Assembly (NCBI RefSeq): GCF_000003815.2
Contig: NC_049984.1
Coordinates: forward strand, 3,845,337 to 3,909,336
Length of the DNA: 64,000 nucleotides
Direction of reading: 5' to 3'
DNA from: Branchiostoma floridae
Taxonomy: Eukaryota; Chordata; Leptocardii; Amphioxiformes; Branchiostomatidae
Shown: positions 35,501-43,879 of the stretch, piece after piece
Numbering within the stretch: position 1 is the stretch's first letter
How the letters are laid out: the number at the start of each line of letters is the position of its first letter
Made by a program: the position numbers and the translations under genes
Notes under the pieces: generated by a model
What the model saw: only the letters and a program-made list of their open reading frames with translations
What the model was told of the DNA's origin: nothing
The model's database searches: none

Positions 35501-38113
35501 TCCGTGCCATATTCGCTATACAGTGTGTCTCTTGTATGTATATTGTGTGTCGCTAAACTACTTTTCTACTGTATGATATCAGGACATTCTACACAAATCT
35601 ACAGCTCTCATGTGTATTGACTGTCTTGGTTCATGTCTATGTACTTACCACTCAGAAGTAAGTCTAGTTCAACACAGTTTGATGCTAGATTCTGTCAATA
35701 ACGAGGCAATTGTTAAAAAAAGAAGGGACTGGTCTATTGATATAGCTGTGTGTGTTCAACTCCCATGCTCTTCCTCTCAAAGAAGTATACACAATTCTCA
35801 GTGTCTAGTTTGACCAGGTCGGGGTTTGATGCAACGACCTCCGGAATGGATGAGTACTAGCAATGCCAATGTATCGATTGATCAGATAGATATGTTTCTC
35901 CTTGATTTTTTTGCTCCTTACATGCTGTAGTATTTTCTGTTTTTGTCAGTCTGCCAGCATGGTGTGTGAGGCTCCGAAGGTGGCAACGACAACCGCGCCT
36001 ACTCCACCCGAACTGTTACTGGATGGGTCAGTCATTACCCAAGACAACCTGACAGGTAATAGTGTAACATTTCAATGGTCTGGTCTCGCCTTGTCACTAC
36101 ATCGGACCCTTACATACAATAGTGCTCATCAGCTCTGACACTAGATAGGGTATGCAAGCTCTGTACGTGTACGTGTACCTGTATCTATACATCCGACATA
36201 ACAGCCATTCGGCGTAACACGACATTCGGTGTTTCAACCAAATAACAATATTTGAGTACCAAAAATAACACGCTGAGTCTGCCAAGAATCCTATGTAAGT
36301 GAGTATGATAAAGTTCCAATCACATTTTGCTGAATTTAGAACTTGATTTGTTGTCACTTAAACTCTGAAATGATCCATCCTACCACTCCTTGCGGCAAGG
36401 TACACACCATACCAGACTGTCCATGGAGAAAAATCTTCGATATTTCATTTTGCTATTTGTATCAACGACAATCAATGTCAACGTCGCCCTGGGCAACGTA
36501 GTTGACATCATGTTGGTAATAAATTACTTTTCCTTCGACAGACACGATGGCGAGACCTACTACCGCTCATTTGATCCCTGCAGATGCTACTCACCCGGCA
36601 TAGTACAGTTTATAAAACTATGCCAAAAAAGCAGCAGGTACTCAAGGAACTGGATATATTTTGTAAACAGTCAGACGTTAGCACCCACTATCTTTCGTCA
36701 GAGACACTAAGATCTTGTTGAACAGCAGGTTTCATACCCTAACTATGAATTGATATGTAAAGGAGGTGAATACAAAGTTTAGAAAGTCAAATAGGAAACA
36801 AAAGTAAGACTTTACATATCAATTCATAATAGGGTCTAAAACCTGCGGTTCAACAGGATCTCCTCGGTGACACTGGTGAATAGGAGTGGATTGCTATATC
36901 TGAAACGTCTGGCCGTTTCCGAAGTCACCTTCAGTTGTTTGAGTACATGCTACTTGACATAGCTTATTATTCGGAAGTCTAACCAATATCGATGTTCATA
37001 AAGCTACTTTTATTCTCTGAATAAAGAGACTCTTTTTACACATCCAATGCTTCATTACCAACGTTTAGGTGACCGCCTGTCACCTTCTTCAGGTTCGCAT
37101 TGTACTGCAGCTGCAGGGCAAGTGCTGACAGTTCAGATGAGGTCACAAAACGTCAAGTATCTACATATGTACAGACAGCTTTATGCAAGATATTTGAAAT
37201 GCGGTCCCGAACGCAAATGAGTGTAAACTACTCATAACCAGTTGTCAATTAACGGTGAAATTTCCCGAAGGTGACAGACGATCACCGAAACGATGGTGAG
37301 AATGAAGCAATGGTTGTGTAAAAAGAGTTTCTTTATTTAGTGACGTACCAATCTGATGAAACTATTCACGGGTACTTTTCTTCTCACAGACACCATGACG
37401 AGACCGGATTCTGGTCAACTGCCTCCCCAAGAGACCACGCCCAAATCCTCCAGCAGGCAGAAGACGGTCCACAACTTTCTTGACGATGGACCTTTTCCGG
37501 TGGAAGTAGAAGTGAACGGTAACGCGAAAGAAAATAAGAACAAAAGGAAAAGGACTTCTGTGAAGACACGCCCGCGGTATCTTGAGACAGAAGTCATCAT
37601 CGGTATATTGATTGCCGTGGTTGTCCTAGTGATCGCCATCGCCTGGATCATCCATGCGTATTCCAGGAGATCCTCCCCGGAGCTGGTCGTTGTAGAGGTG
37701 AGTACTTAACATAAGGCGTAGCTTCTCTAATTGATTGATTATTAAAAAATAAAAAGAGACACAAAAACAGATCTCGAGCCTGTCCCGATTTGAAAAAGTG
37801 CACGTCATATGAACACGACAAAACACCAATGTATACAAATGGTAAAGTTTTGTATACGGATACATATGTTTACAGACAATAAATGTTACAAGACTTAGCT
37901 GAAAACCACTTCGTGTTTCGAATCTACTAAATCTATTGGGTAAATAGAGATATTTTGTCACTGAAGGAAAGCACATTGTGTATTGCATTATCAATGTAGA
38001 CAATTTGTAGAAGGGGTTGCTGATATAAGCAAAGTCATACGTACATACTAATAGATGTATTCTTTCTGTGTTAACAGTGGCGTGGTCCTGATGTTGTCAA
38101 ACCGGACGCTTGA
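17427..38113 (+). CDS. PLXDC: PLXDC/TEM7-like plexin-domain-containing transmembrane receptor (12 exons found, 5' end missing)
   Basis: Exons: 17427-17561, 18420-18489, 19714-19836, 25327-25380, 25867-25931, 26322-26421, 28040-28135, 29082-29163, 32363-32426, 35950-36055, 37390-37697, 38078-38113. All introns are GT-AG and phases agree at every junction; the sum is 1239 nt, 412 codons plus stop. Residues 1-214 match the extracellular domain of vertebrate PLXDC1/2, with landmarks DHGYYKSQY, FPFYGH, TQYIAPLMANF, DGRIAYFYKE and VRVGISDAY. Residues ~215-262 form a cysteine-rich PSI domain, ~263-366 a Thr/Pro/Lys-rich stalk, ~367-389 a hydrophobic membrane segment, and ~390-412 a short tail ending VVKPDA. 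Vertebrate PLXDC1/2 are plasma-membrane receptors reported to bind PEDF, and TEM7 to bind nidogen and cortactin; ligand binding here is only inferred. Human PLXDC2 has roughly 130 residues before the first exon found here, so signal-peptide exon(s) are missing. Family assignment is by remembered similarity, without a search. Confidence 0.93.
18420..18489 (+). CDS. PLXDC: PLXDC exon b: SFxFPFYGH core
   Basis: A long T-tract and ccag precede the exon, and the donor is gtcagt. It reads AVRLSFAFPFYGHPVRNLSI then ATE, phase 0 to 1. The LSF-FPFYGH signature is near-invariant in PLXDC proteins. A 106-residue minus-strand reading frame over this exon is a shadow. Confidence 0.93.
18895..19147. repeat. 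Four-copy 59-68-bp tandem repeat with internal dyad (PLXDC intron b/c)
   Basis: Units read cagacctatcccagatgcgc tccatcccag...cttct...agaagcacatttgggat. Landmarks gggatgcag/gggatac fall at 18948, 19016, 19081 and 19140. Each unit is itself partly palindromic (atcccagatg.g / agcacat.tgggat). Minus-strand frames with repeated GWSASGI are artefacts. Confidence 0.85.
19714..19836 (+). CDS. PLXDC: PLXDC exon c: TQYIAPLMANF core
   Basis: Acceptor gtgcag, donor gtaggt, phase 1 to 1, 41 codons. It contains GFLSTGSLL, STQYIAPLMANF and VVRYRDNG, which align with the GFIYTGE ... TATQYIAPLMANF ... VRYFDNG stretch of human PLXDC2. Confidence 0.95.
19897..20150 (+). pseudogene. LINE C-terminal CCHH zinc-finger fragment
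   Basis: From 19937 the frame reads MTRLAAEALEKKRHEHAEQR, then FTCQQCYRVCRSKIRLFSHM and RDCRP. The FxCxxCxRxCRSxIxLxSHxRxC knuckle closes the ORF of many invertebrate non-LTR retrotransposons. A short (AAGT)n run precedes it. It lies just inside the intron after PLXDC exon c; it is not a host zinc-finger exon. Confidence 0.7.
20151..25326. other. Remainder of the PLXDC intron between exons c and d
   Basis: Two overlapping plus-strand frames (21522-21944, 140 codons; 21782-22372, 196 codons) have no recognisable domain and are probably chance or a decayed element. The block 24150-24600 is GC-richer but unrecognised, and 23215-23300 is very AT-rich. No other feature could be supported. Confidence 0.45.
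25327..25380 (+). CDS. PLXDC: PLXDC exon d: FTVEWSKVKLQD
   Basis: The exon lies between ttacag and donor gtaatt, phase 1 to 1. It reads GTSFTVEWSKVKLQDSGE, corresponding to the VVQWDHVHLQD beta-strand region of PLXDC2. The preceding intron (5.49 kb) is the longest in the gene. Confidence 0.92.
25867..25931 (+). CDS. PLXDC: PLXDC exon e: FxxTLFKDGRI
   Basis: Acceptor tcacag, donor gtaagt, phase 1 to 0. It reads GRFSFMVTLFKDGRIAYFYK then E, matching [20 protein letters not shown] of human PLXDC2. Confidence 0.95.
26322..26421 (+). CDS. PLXDC: PLXDC exon f: IPxPV...VRVGISDAY
   Basis: Acceptor ctgacag, donor gtaagc, phase 0 to 1. It contains IPTPVERI, SSYPVRVGISDAY and VDVLLYPSA, aligning with the IPVLVTQI ... 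HPVKVGLSDAF region of human PLXDC2. Confidence 0.95.
26437..26673. mobile_element. MITE with perfect 9-bp target duplication in a PLXDC intron
   Basis: The terminal inverted repeats cataattccaccaggtg (26458 on) and cacctgctggaattatg (to ~26654) extend inward through a.ataccnccacc and atgtcttcccaa / ttgagaaggcat. The element is flanked by identical ttacatcta at 26438-26446 and 26665-26673. A duplication of 8-9 bp points to hAT-, P- or Mutator-type transposition. It has no coding capacity and sits between PLXDC exons f and g. Confidence 0.78.
27139..27336. mobile_element. Hairpin MITE (~85-bp arms, tiny loop)
   Basis: ctaaagtcccctttacaaat ... agctcggccgagttgtcagc ... attacgaggaggtatga on the left is the reverse complement of the right half down to ctttag, leaving a loop of only about 15-25 bp. 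Nearly the whole 198 bp is therefore one hairpin. It lies in the PLXDC intron between exons f and g. An overlapping 73-residue reading frame is a by-product of the palindrome. Confidence 0.75.
28040..28135 (+). CDS. PLXDC: PLXDC exon g: RxTIYEYxxxxL
   Basis: Acceptor tttcag, donor gtaagt, phase 1 to 1. It contains HRKTIYEYNTIDLDLSKVKN and FFLSPLP, matching RRTIYEYHRVELQMSKITN of PLXDC2. An in-frame NGS at the centre is a potential N-glycosylation site. Confidence 0.95.
28523..28775. repeat. Two-copy ~133-bp tandem duplication (PLXDC intron g/h)
   Basis: tatctcc.gttagattatttg aacgtt ... gtcgaactg.ccaa.c ... cgctgtttcatgat ... gtgagtccttacg occurs at ~28523 and ~28656, with a short extra segment in the second copy. 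Confidence 0.65.
29082..29163 (+). CDS. PLXDC: PLXDC exon h: first part of PSI domain
   Basis: A T-rich tract and ccag precede it; donor gtacgg; phase 1 to 2. It reads TCTQFPDCQSC, VSARIGFECRWC and RSLRR. The C-x5-C-x2-C-x8-C-x2-C spacing is that of the PSI (plexin-semaphorin-integrin) domain in PLXDC proteins. Confidence 0.95.
29164..32056. other. Most of PLXDC intron between exons h and i
   Basis: It contains the SINE head at 30161-30232, a 20-C run at 31893-31912, and at 29440-29470 gcataaaattctgattgacc agggatgcta, a dispersed repeat recurring at ~51173-51204. Nothing else is recognised. Confidence 0.5.
30161..30232 (-). repeat. tRNA-derived SINE head
   Basis: On the minus strand: ataatggccgggtagagtgt tcgcc (A box) and gtcgtgagttcaatccccgg (B box), about 45 bp apart. 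The acceptor stem is not convincing. It lies in the PLXDC intron between exons h and i. Confidence 0.55.
32057..32303. mobile_element. Inverted-repeat element with CCCCTTTCCACTA termini
   Basis: The left end cccctttccactagacagcg then ctgcgctctc and cgacctaa is mirrored at the right by aggtcgcagagaacgcgcag, gagagcgc and tagtggaaagggg. It is flanked by tag on both sides (32054-32056, 32304-32306), a possible 3-bp target duplication as made by PIF/Harbinger elements. No coding capacity. It lies immediately upstream of PLXDC exon i. Confidence 0.65.
32363..32426 (+). CDS. PLXDC: PLXDC exon i: end of PSI domain
   Basis: Acceptor cttccag, donor gtgagg, phase 2 to 0. It reads RCSDGGKDRNKQQWVDARC then DEQ, matching RCSSGFDRHRQDWVDSGC of PLXDC2. 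It supplies the last two PSI cysteines and the conserved QxWVDxxC. Confidence 0.95.
32997..33455 (+). other. Unrecognised GC-rich open frame in a PLXDC intron
   Basis: A 134-codon frame from the ATG at 33049 (MGRLSNGRQAEPLRS..., ending LTHRAKK) lies in a GC-rich patch of the i/j intron. No domain, signal peptide or membrane segment is seen and nothing supports expression. It may be a decayed element. Confidence 0.15.
33740..34385 (+). pseudogene. 5'-truncated L1-like LINE, ORF2 C-terminus
   Basis: From 33826 the frame reads LDSPLCSFCHLEEETYCHVF then WDCPQLISFWDDV, the zinc-knuckle (zf-RVT) motif at the end of L1/Tx1-type ORF2 proteins. After a frame break near 34070 another frame reads LLAKMSIYKRRQSG, FIKYVHFFQEVEYLIAIRRG and HLEKHRGKW, typical of the extreme C-terminus. 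It ends in an A-rich tail (taaataaaaagattaaaaaa) at ~34370-34390. A dead copy in the PLXDC intron between exons i and j. Confidence 0.8.
34480..34605 (+). mobile_element. LINE 3' end (family D)
   Basis: cacttgcaattagccccatt ggcatgaatttgcaataaaa is nearly the same terminus as at 11256-11292. It lies ~100 bp beyond the L1-like fragment and appears to be a separate insertion. Confidence 0.5.
34606..35949. other. Rest of PLXDC intron between exons i and j
   Basis: Unremarkable sequence; only short chance reading frames. Confidence 0.45.
35950..36055 (+). CDS. PLXDC: PLXDC exon j: Thr/Pro-rich juxtamembrane stalk
   Basis: Acceptor ttttgtcag, donor gtaata, phase 0 to 1. It reads SASMVCEAPK, then a Thr/Pro/Ala run and GSVITQDNLT. 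The stalk is poorly conserved in the family; the exon is supported by splice sites, phase, the conserved Cys just after PSI, and its place between the PSI and membrane exons. Confidence 0.8.
36621..36965. mobile_element. Fold-back element, family A, in PLXDC intron
   Basis: The left half (gcagcaggtactcaaggaac ... cagtcagacgtt ... cgtcagagacac ... gaattgatatgtaaag) is the reverse complement of the right half (ctttacatatcaattc ... cggtgacac ... aacgtctggccgtttcc ... gtttgagtacatgct). Arms are about 150 bp around a ~35-bp loop. The same core recurs at 14945-15540 and 48178-48327. No coding capacity. Confidence 0.7.
37020..37338. mobile_element. MITE family B in PLXDC intron before exon k
   Basis: The left end aataaagagactctttttac ... 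aatgcttcatt.ccaacg is the inverse of the right end cgatggtgagaatgaagcaa ... aaaaagagtttctttattt. The related copy at 39954-40280 shares the internal cctcatctgaactg and cgaaacg.tggtg motifs. No coding capacity. Its right end lies only about 50 bp before exon k. Confidence 0.7.
37390..37697 (+). CDS. PLXDC: PLXDC exon k: stalk, membrane segment, start of tail
   Basis: Acceptor ttctcacag, donor gtgagt, phase 1 to 0, 308 nt, the longest exon. A Lys/Arg-rich stretch (KENKNKRKRTSVKTRPR) precedes the hydrophobic segment VIIGILIAVVVLVIAIAWII and then HAYSRRSSPELVVVE. The segment occupies the same place as the single transmembrane helix of vertebrate PLXDC proteins. Confidence 0.93.
38078..38113 (+). 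CDS. PLXDC: PLXDC terminal coding exon
   Basis: After ttaacag the frame reads WRGPDVVKPDA and stops at TGA. The cytoplasmic tail is therefore only about 23 residues and lacks the longer C-terminus ending EGFIVSEQC of human PLXDC2. It could be a true short tail or one of several alternative last exons; no later exon matching the vertebrate C-terminus was noticed. Confidence 0.72.
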   Translation, partial: WRGPDVVKPDA

Positions 38114-39830
38114 AGAGTCTGCTCACGGTCCTTAGTTTTAAAAGTCTGTTGACTTCTTGTGGGAAGACGCAGTGTTTTATCCCGACAACATGTAGATCCT
38201 ACAGGGACAACACGAACCCGACAGGAGGTTGTTTTCTGGTGTCTTTCAACACTTTATTGTGGCCTTTTGTCTAAGTGTTTGTAGGACTGTTATACCGTTA
38301 CAATAACGTCTGTTCAGGGTGATATCGTTCATCAATAGGCAACAGAAGTTCAACAAGTAGGCATCGAAAGGAAAGACTGTACCTTTATCTGTGGGTACAG
38401 TGCCGAAGGGTCTTTAGAACCCTAGTTTATGGAATTAACTTTTATGAAATGGGCAGAAAACTCTATGCTATGGCAGCCTATGTTTCGTACCACAAACCAC
38501 AACGCTATATGGTATCCATATAGCTGGGCTTCAGCCTTCACAGATGAGAAATGACACCTTTTTCGGCCAGTTAAATACCTGAAAGAGTAGTAATGCAAAT
38601 GCAATCTATGGGCACAAGTACATTATGTGATAAGGGTTTCTGGTATTCTGCCCCACATACACGTAGAGACATGTTTTCTCGTGTCACGTGTCTTTAAGCT
38701 ACCCGGAAAACAACAGCTTTCATCTGTCGTCTTTGAATGTAAGACTTGTACAAGATTCGTGTTTTGCAGTAAAGCAGGGCAAAGATCTTGTGCAACTATG
38801 TGTGCCATTACTACAAATGCTTATTGTCTATAATCTGTGGAACAGAATCTATTGTACAGAATTATAATAGCTACATAATGTACTTGATATCTGCACGTAG
38901 TAAGTTTGTAACCGTCATTGGTTGTTGGTACGACTTGCTGTTACATATTAAGAGCATTTCAACTTATCCTTCAAGCCCCCTTACATACAGAATTGGTTTT
39001 TCGATAAGGCAATTCCCTAAATCATATGGATTTGTAGACGTATAATACAATTGATTTGCTATTAGAACGCATTATAATTGATACTTTCCCATTTTACGAG
39101 TACTATCTTGTAGATTTGGTATTTAAAAGGATTAGGGAACGGACTCAAATGGTGCTTTAACCGTATTTGAGTAACTGAACCTGATTTCTTTGGATTTGAT
39201 CACATAAAAATGACTGATCAGGTGGATTTATAACATTTCAGAGACTTAGAGCAGCTTAAGTCAGGGACTTGTAATGTTGTAAATTATCAATGGTGTGTTC
39301 CGACACATGATACCATGGCAAAACGTAAAGATCCGTTTTATCATGACGTATGCGGCAAATGTAAATTTGTGGTGTCTCCTTTCAAATGTTTCATGAATCG
39401 TCAACTTTTACGACGCCAAGCCAAATTGCGGCAGCTCAGACCGAGTTGAGCTATATAAGCCGTTTCACTGTTCCCAATGCGCTGGTGCAGTCTTGGTGCA
39501 TTGTGGTGTAAGGTCAAATGCCTCTGGTTGTAGACAAAAAAGCACCCTCAGAAATTTGGAATGACTTATTCTTCAAAGCCACTCATAGATTGCTACCTAA
39601 AATAGTACAGCACCCTATTCACCTATTGACAATATCAGTGTTCTCTTGAATGTACATGTACATATGCATTTAAATGGTTAGTCTATATCAAACTTGTGTA
39701 AAAGTCTCTTTTCGTACCGGCAAAGATATCAAGCTTGTCCGTACGATTGGCCGGTGCTTGTATGTATGTATATTTAGTGATCGTGGATGCAGGCCATCCA
39801 AATAAACGTTTCAGGGTGAATAAACCCATC
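38114..39830 (+). other. Probable PLXDC 3' UTR with two AATAAA signals
   Basis: Non-coding stretch after the PLXDC stop, without recognisable repeats or plausible genes. Two canonical AATAAA hexamers (39801-39806 and 39819-39824) are the first clear polyadenylation signals downstream, which would give a 3' UTR of about 1.7 kb. The extent is an inference; a cDNA would decide it. Confidence 0.4.
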
Positions 39831-39953
39831 TATTGATTCTTCATTTTAATACGTCACGTTGTAACACTACGAAGAAAGAACGGTACGAGGTTGTTTGGCT
39901 TACTTGATGACAAGTTTACATATCTCCGTAAAAGGTTTCATCATCACGTCACT

Positions 39954-40280
39954 GAATAAAGATACTCTTTCTTACACAACCATTAGCCTGGGTACCATCG
40001 TATTTCTACCGGGATCCGGGTAGCGAGTGTGAGGAGCCCAGGTAGAAATAGGATGATATCTAGGCTATGCAACCATGCGGTAAATATATTCACGTAAAGC
40101 ACTTTTTAAAAAAATCTTTACGCTTGTGACTGTCGACCTCATCTGAACTGTAAGCAGCGACACCTGTGCTGCAGTACAATGTGAACCAGCCAGATTTGCC
40201 CTGAAGAAGGTTACAGACTGGCACCGAAACGTTGGTGCGAATAAAGCAATGGTTGTGTAAAAAAAATAGTCTCTTTATTT
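39954..40280. mobile_element. MITE family B, host of a nested insertion
   Basis: The left end aataaagatactctttctta then cacaacca, and the right end gcaatggttgtgtaaaa ... ctctttattt, are the same ends as the element at 37020-37338. The left end is broken by a second small element at 39984-40069, giving a clear relative age: family B inserted first. Confidence 0.65.
39984..40069. mobile_element. 86-bp MITE nested in a family B element
   Basis: The 27-bp terminal inverted repeats tagcctgggtaccatcgtat ttctacc (39984-40010) and ggtagaaataggatgatatc taggcta (40041-40067) are separated by only 30 bp. Identical caaccat flanks at 39977-39983 and 40070-40076 look like a 7-bp target duplication. Nothing but termini remains. 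Confidence 0.68.
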
Positions 40281-43070
40281 AATTTTACATCGTCTATTTT
40301 TACCCTTGCTGCTGTAAGGTATGGGTGTACAAAATAGGTCATCATTGACAAGCTGTAGCGAGATATATCGTTGTATGGAGATTGATTTGGTGGGAGGAAC
40401 AGGAGGGTAGATGGGGGCCAACTTTAAGTACAGCAGACATAATCAACCTGCCAGTGCCGACCACCTGGGTGATGGCGATGGCGCCGCCCCGGCCCGCCCA
40501 GTCTGCACCCCGTCTCCGGTGGCAGGCCTGACGCCACCCTAACCTACAAAACTAACAACACCCACGCCGTTTCCTGCTGATATATAGCTTTTTCATTAAA
40601 ACTAATTATAAGTTTGTTACAGTTTATGTGTCACGTGGCTTCTACCAGAGACGGCACCAATTGCTACATCTGCAGCAAACGGATGAGTGCTTATTATCAC
40701 ATTTGACTAATGTGATGTGAGTAATTACAACTGCACTTTATTAGCGTGATGTGTTTGTAATAAGCCATCTGTAACCTGCGTTCATTAACGAGCTTTTAAA
40801 GGGCTCCAAGACAGAGCAGAAATTAGGGAAGGAATATTACAGAATCAGTATGAATTACTGCTGCCACATTTACTGTAATGAAACACGGGCCCCAAAATAG
40901 AAGCGCCAAGGAGAATTTGTAAGAGAAAATGAGGCCAGGTAACTAACAGTTTGTGTCGTCTGTTCAACATGCATCTAAGTATAATTTTGTCTCCTACTTG
41001 TTACCTCTAAATTATACTTAGTTAGACTATACTATATAGACAACATTTATATCCATCGGACTCTTGATTTATAATGTACTTTCATTTGGAATAATGCGTT
41101 AGAAAAAAGAAAGAAATTATCATGCTCAACGCGAATAATTGCTGCAAACTCGATCTTGGCAAGAGCAAGGGATATCATTTTTTTTTCATTTTACGGAGTA
41201 CCAATTATATAGAAACAATGTCGATGGCGAATTTAGTTGGAGAGACACCAGTTGTAGTCTGCCAGAGATGCATCAACTGCAGACCAAGAGGACAAGAAGA
41301 TATTCACGAAACAGACAGAAAACAAATTTATTTGCCAATAGGCATAACGAGAGCTATCAGAGAAGAAATGACCCCAACTAACCTTAAAGATCACATCAAC
41401 CACCACATCACGTTATTATGACGACCATGTCATGAGCTTTAAAAGGTCCACACCACCTTTAAACACATACCATCTCCCCCACAGTGTAGGAACCATTGCA
41501 ATCCGGTAACATCATTTTCATTAAGCTCTAGGGTACAACAAGAGTTCACACCCTCCACATTAGATCATCTGTTACTGACAAACAACCTGATCCGGAATAA
41601 AAGCAGCAGCAACGTTTGCCTAATTGACTCATATGTCTTCAATCCTCGTCTCTGATCCACCAGATAACTCCATTCAGCATGGGTAACAAACACATTCATC
41701 ATCGCGCGCTGCGGAATGCAACTCATGTCGCAACACTTCGACTAGATCATTAATACGTCCTGCTGCTATGGACAGGGTACCACCTATCCATCCCGTCTGC
41801 ACAGCGAAAACTTCCGACCTTATGTCGTATTTCATTACCGCAACAGGTGCCGAGCCTTTTCCTTCATCAGTCAGTCCCAAATTGCACCGTACAAAACAAC
41901 AGGCTCATTTCCAAAGTGAGTCTATTGTGTGACGGAGGTTTGACGCACCAAATGAAACACAGAGTCGGCAACACAAAGCCCCTCTTCCTGTGCCCTAATT
42001 GCACGAGAACCCTCAGGATTATCCCGTCGGCGTACTCATGTCTCCAATCCGTGGCACTTTGGAGAAGAGTTAAGCCCCCTTCCAAAAGAAAAGGAAATTA
42101 CTCCTCCAGTTTTAAGTAGGGAAAACCCTTTCCCAAGTAAACATCTGCGACCAAAAAGCTATCGGGACTTCCTGTGAATAATCAAATCCTTGAACTTGGA
42201 AGAAGAGAATCCGGTTGAAGATTTGTAATTCGATATTCCACAGCGCGCGGCTTCAGCAAAAGTGTGTCTTAATAGCAAAAGCAAAATCTTTGATTAGATT
42301 GTTAAGGCTCGTCTGCTCTTTAAGAAAAATGCTAATTGAGAAAACAAAGGTAGAATGTTGCATATTTTCCTTGAAAAAACTACTACAAGGCGTTTTTGGG
42401 GTACCAAATTGCAGATGGCTACGCTACTTGAAACTTGTGCGTGCTGCAAGGAATAGATCCAGAGTAGAGCTTAGATAAGTTAGATGCGGAGACACAGAGT
42501 GGGAAAATTGAATAAGAGCATCACTCCTGAAAATGTTGCTTGAGGCCGTTTAAAATGCGGTTACCGCACACGCCCTAACGTCTGCCTGTAGCATCTGTGT
42601 GGTGCTGCGCCTACAACACCCATCCCACTACCACACTAATATTTCATTACACAGAGGAGAGATGCAATCAAACCTTAATACGGGGAGTAAAGCAACTGCA
42701 AAATTGACAATTAGAGTCGAGATTCTGATGAGAGCGATAGGAGACCAGATGCTCGGTGCACCCGATCACCGACAAGGATAGATTACTGACGAGATGAATT
42801 GGATTAAAGACGAAATGAGACCAAGCTGACAGAAAAAAAACACAATGGAGGAGAGGATTGCGTCAGTATTAACGGCAAGGGAATGCTTTTCAATAACATT
42901 TTCTTTAAAAATACACCATTCTCATGATGTATTATTAGGACACCATGTAGCCCTCCCAAGGCCAATCTTTAGGTTCGAACAAATAAACAAATATACACAT
43001 AGATTCATACAGATTACTAGAGTGAAAACTCGGGCAAAGTTATGGTTCCCATATCCGTCTATGCAATTAT
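40281..43070. other. No gene or repeat recognised
   Basis: The short plus-strand frames at 41122-41421 and 41847-42119 resemble no known protein. A GC-rich patch at ~40455-40545 is not flanked by convincing splice sites. Confidence 0.45.
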
Positions 43071-43074
43071 TTTC

Positions 43075-43260
43075 ATTTACCTTCGCCAAGAAGGTTATGT
43101 TTTCGGGATCGTTCGTGTGTGTATGTATGTCAGTTTGTGTGTGAGCAGCATAACTCAATAAGACAAATTGGCTGTCTTGATATTTGACATGGGTTAGTTC
43201 TTAATGAAACCTCAAAATGATTAGATTTTTGGTACCCCCTAGCGGCTTGCTCTAATATAA
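43075..43260 (+). repeat. Copy of the CGCCAAGAAG...CCCCCTAGCGGC dispersed repeat
   Basis: ttaccttcgccaagaaggtt atgttttcgg, gtgtatgt.tgtcagtttgtg, agcataactcaa and taccccctagcggcttgc occur in the order also seen at 49985-51060. It is a single unit of that family. Confidence 0.6.
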
Positions 43261-43879
43261 GTCTGAAGATGCTACGGTAACCCAACGGCAGTGGTAGATA
43301 TCTCCTGCTTCAACGTTAGATCCGACCTAATTTTTTTAGTCCTAATCAACGTAGACTTGGAAAGCGGCATGTAACACAATATTACTCTGAGTCAGCCTTT
43401 TAGGAGGAACTCTTTAGATGGTAAAAACGTGATAAGAGTTTGCCCTACTTACGATATGACGTGTACAGTAACGAAGGATAAACGACCCATTTTTCATTCT
43501 GGTGAAGTATCCTTAATTAAAAACGGTGCCACGAATATGAGAAGAAATTGAAGGACCTCCTAACAAACCTGCCTTTGAGACAGTACACAGAATGAAAAAA
43601 AAAGACAAGACACTAGGTTAACAAGGATAAACGACGTGTCAGATTAGAATGTAGTTCACGTACAGCTAACCTATCCGTTGACATACGATGACCCTGGCAC
43701 GCAGTCAGGTTTCACAACGACTTAATGAAATGGTTAAAGGCATGCATGACTGACTGCACGCTCTTGCACCCCGTCTGAGAATTCCGCGATCTTAGGAGTA
43801 CCCAGTGAAGAGTGAGGAGGAGAAGTCAAGACCTAACGCTTCGACGACTCCTTTATAATGAGCGTTTGGCTTAAGAATA

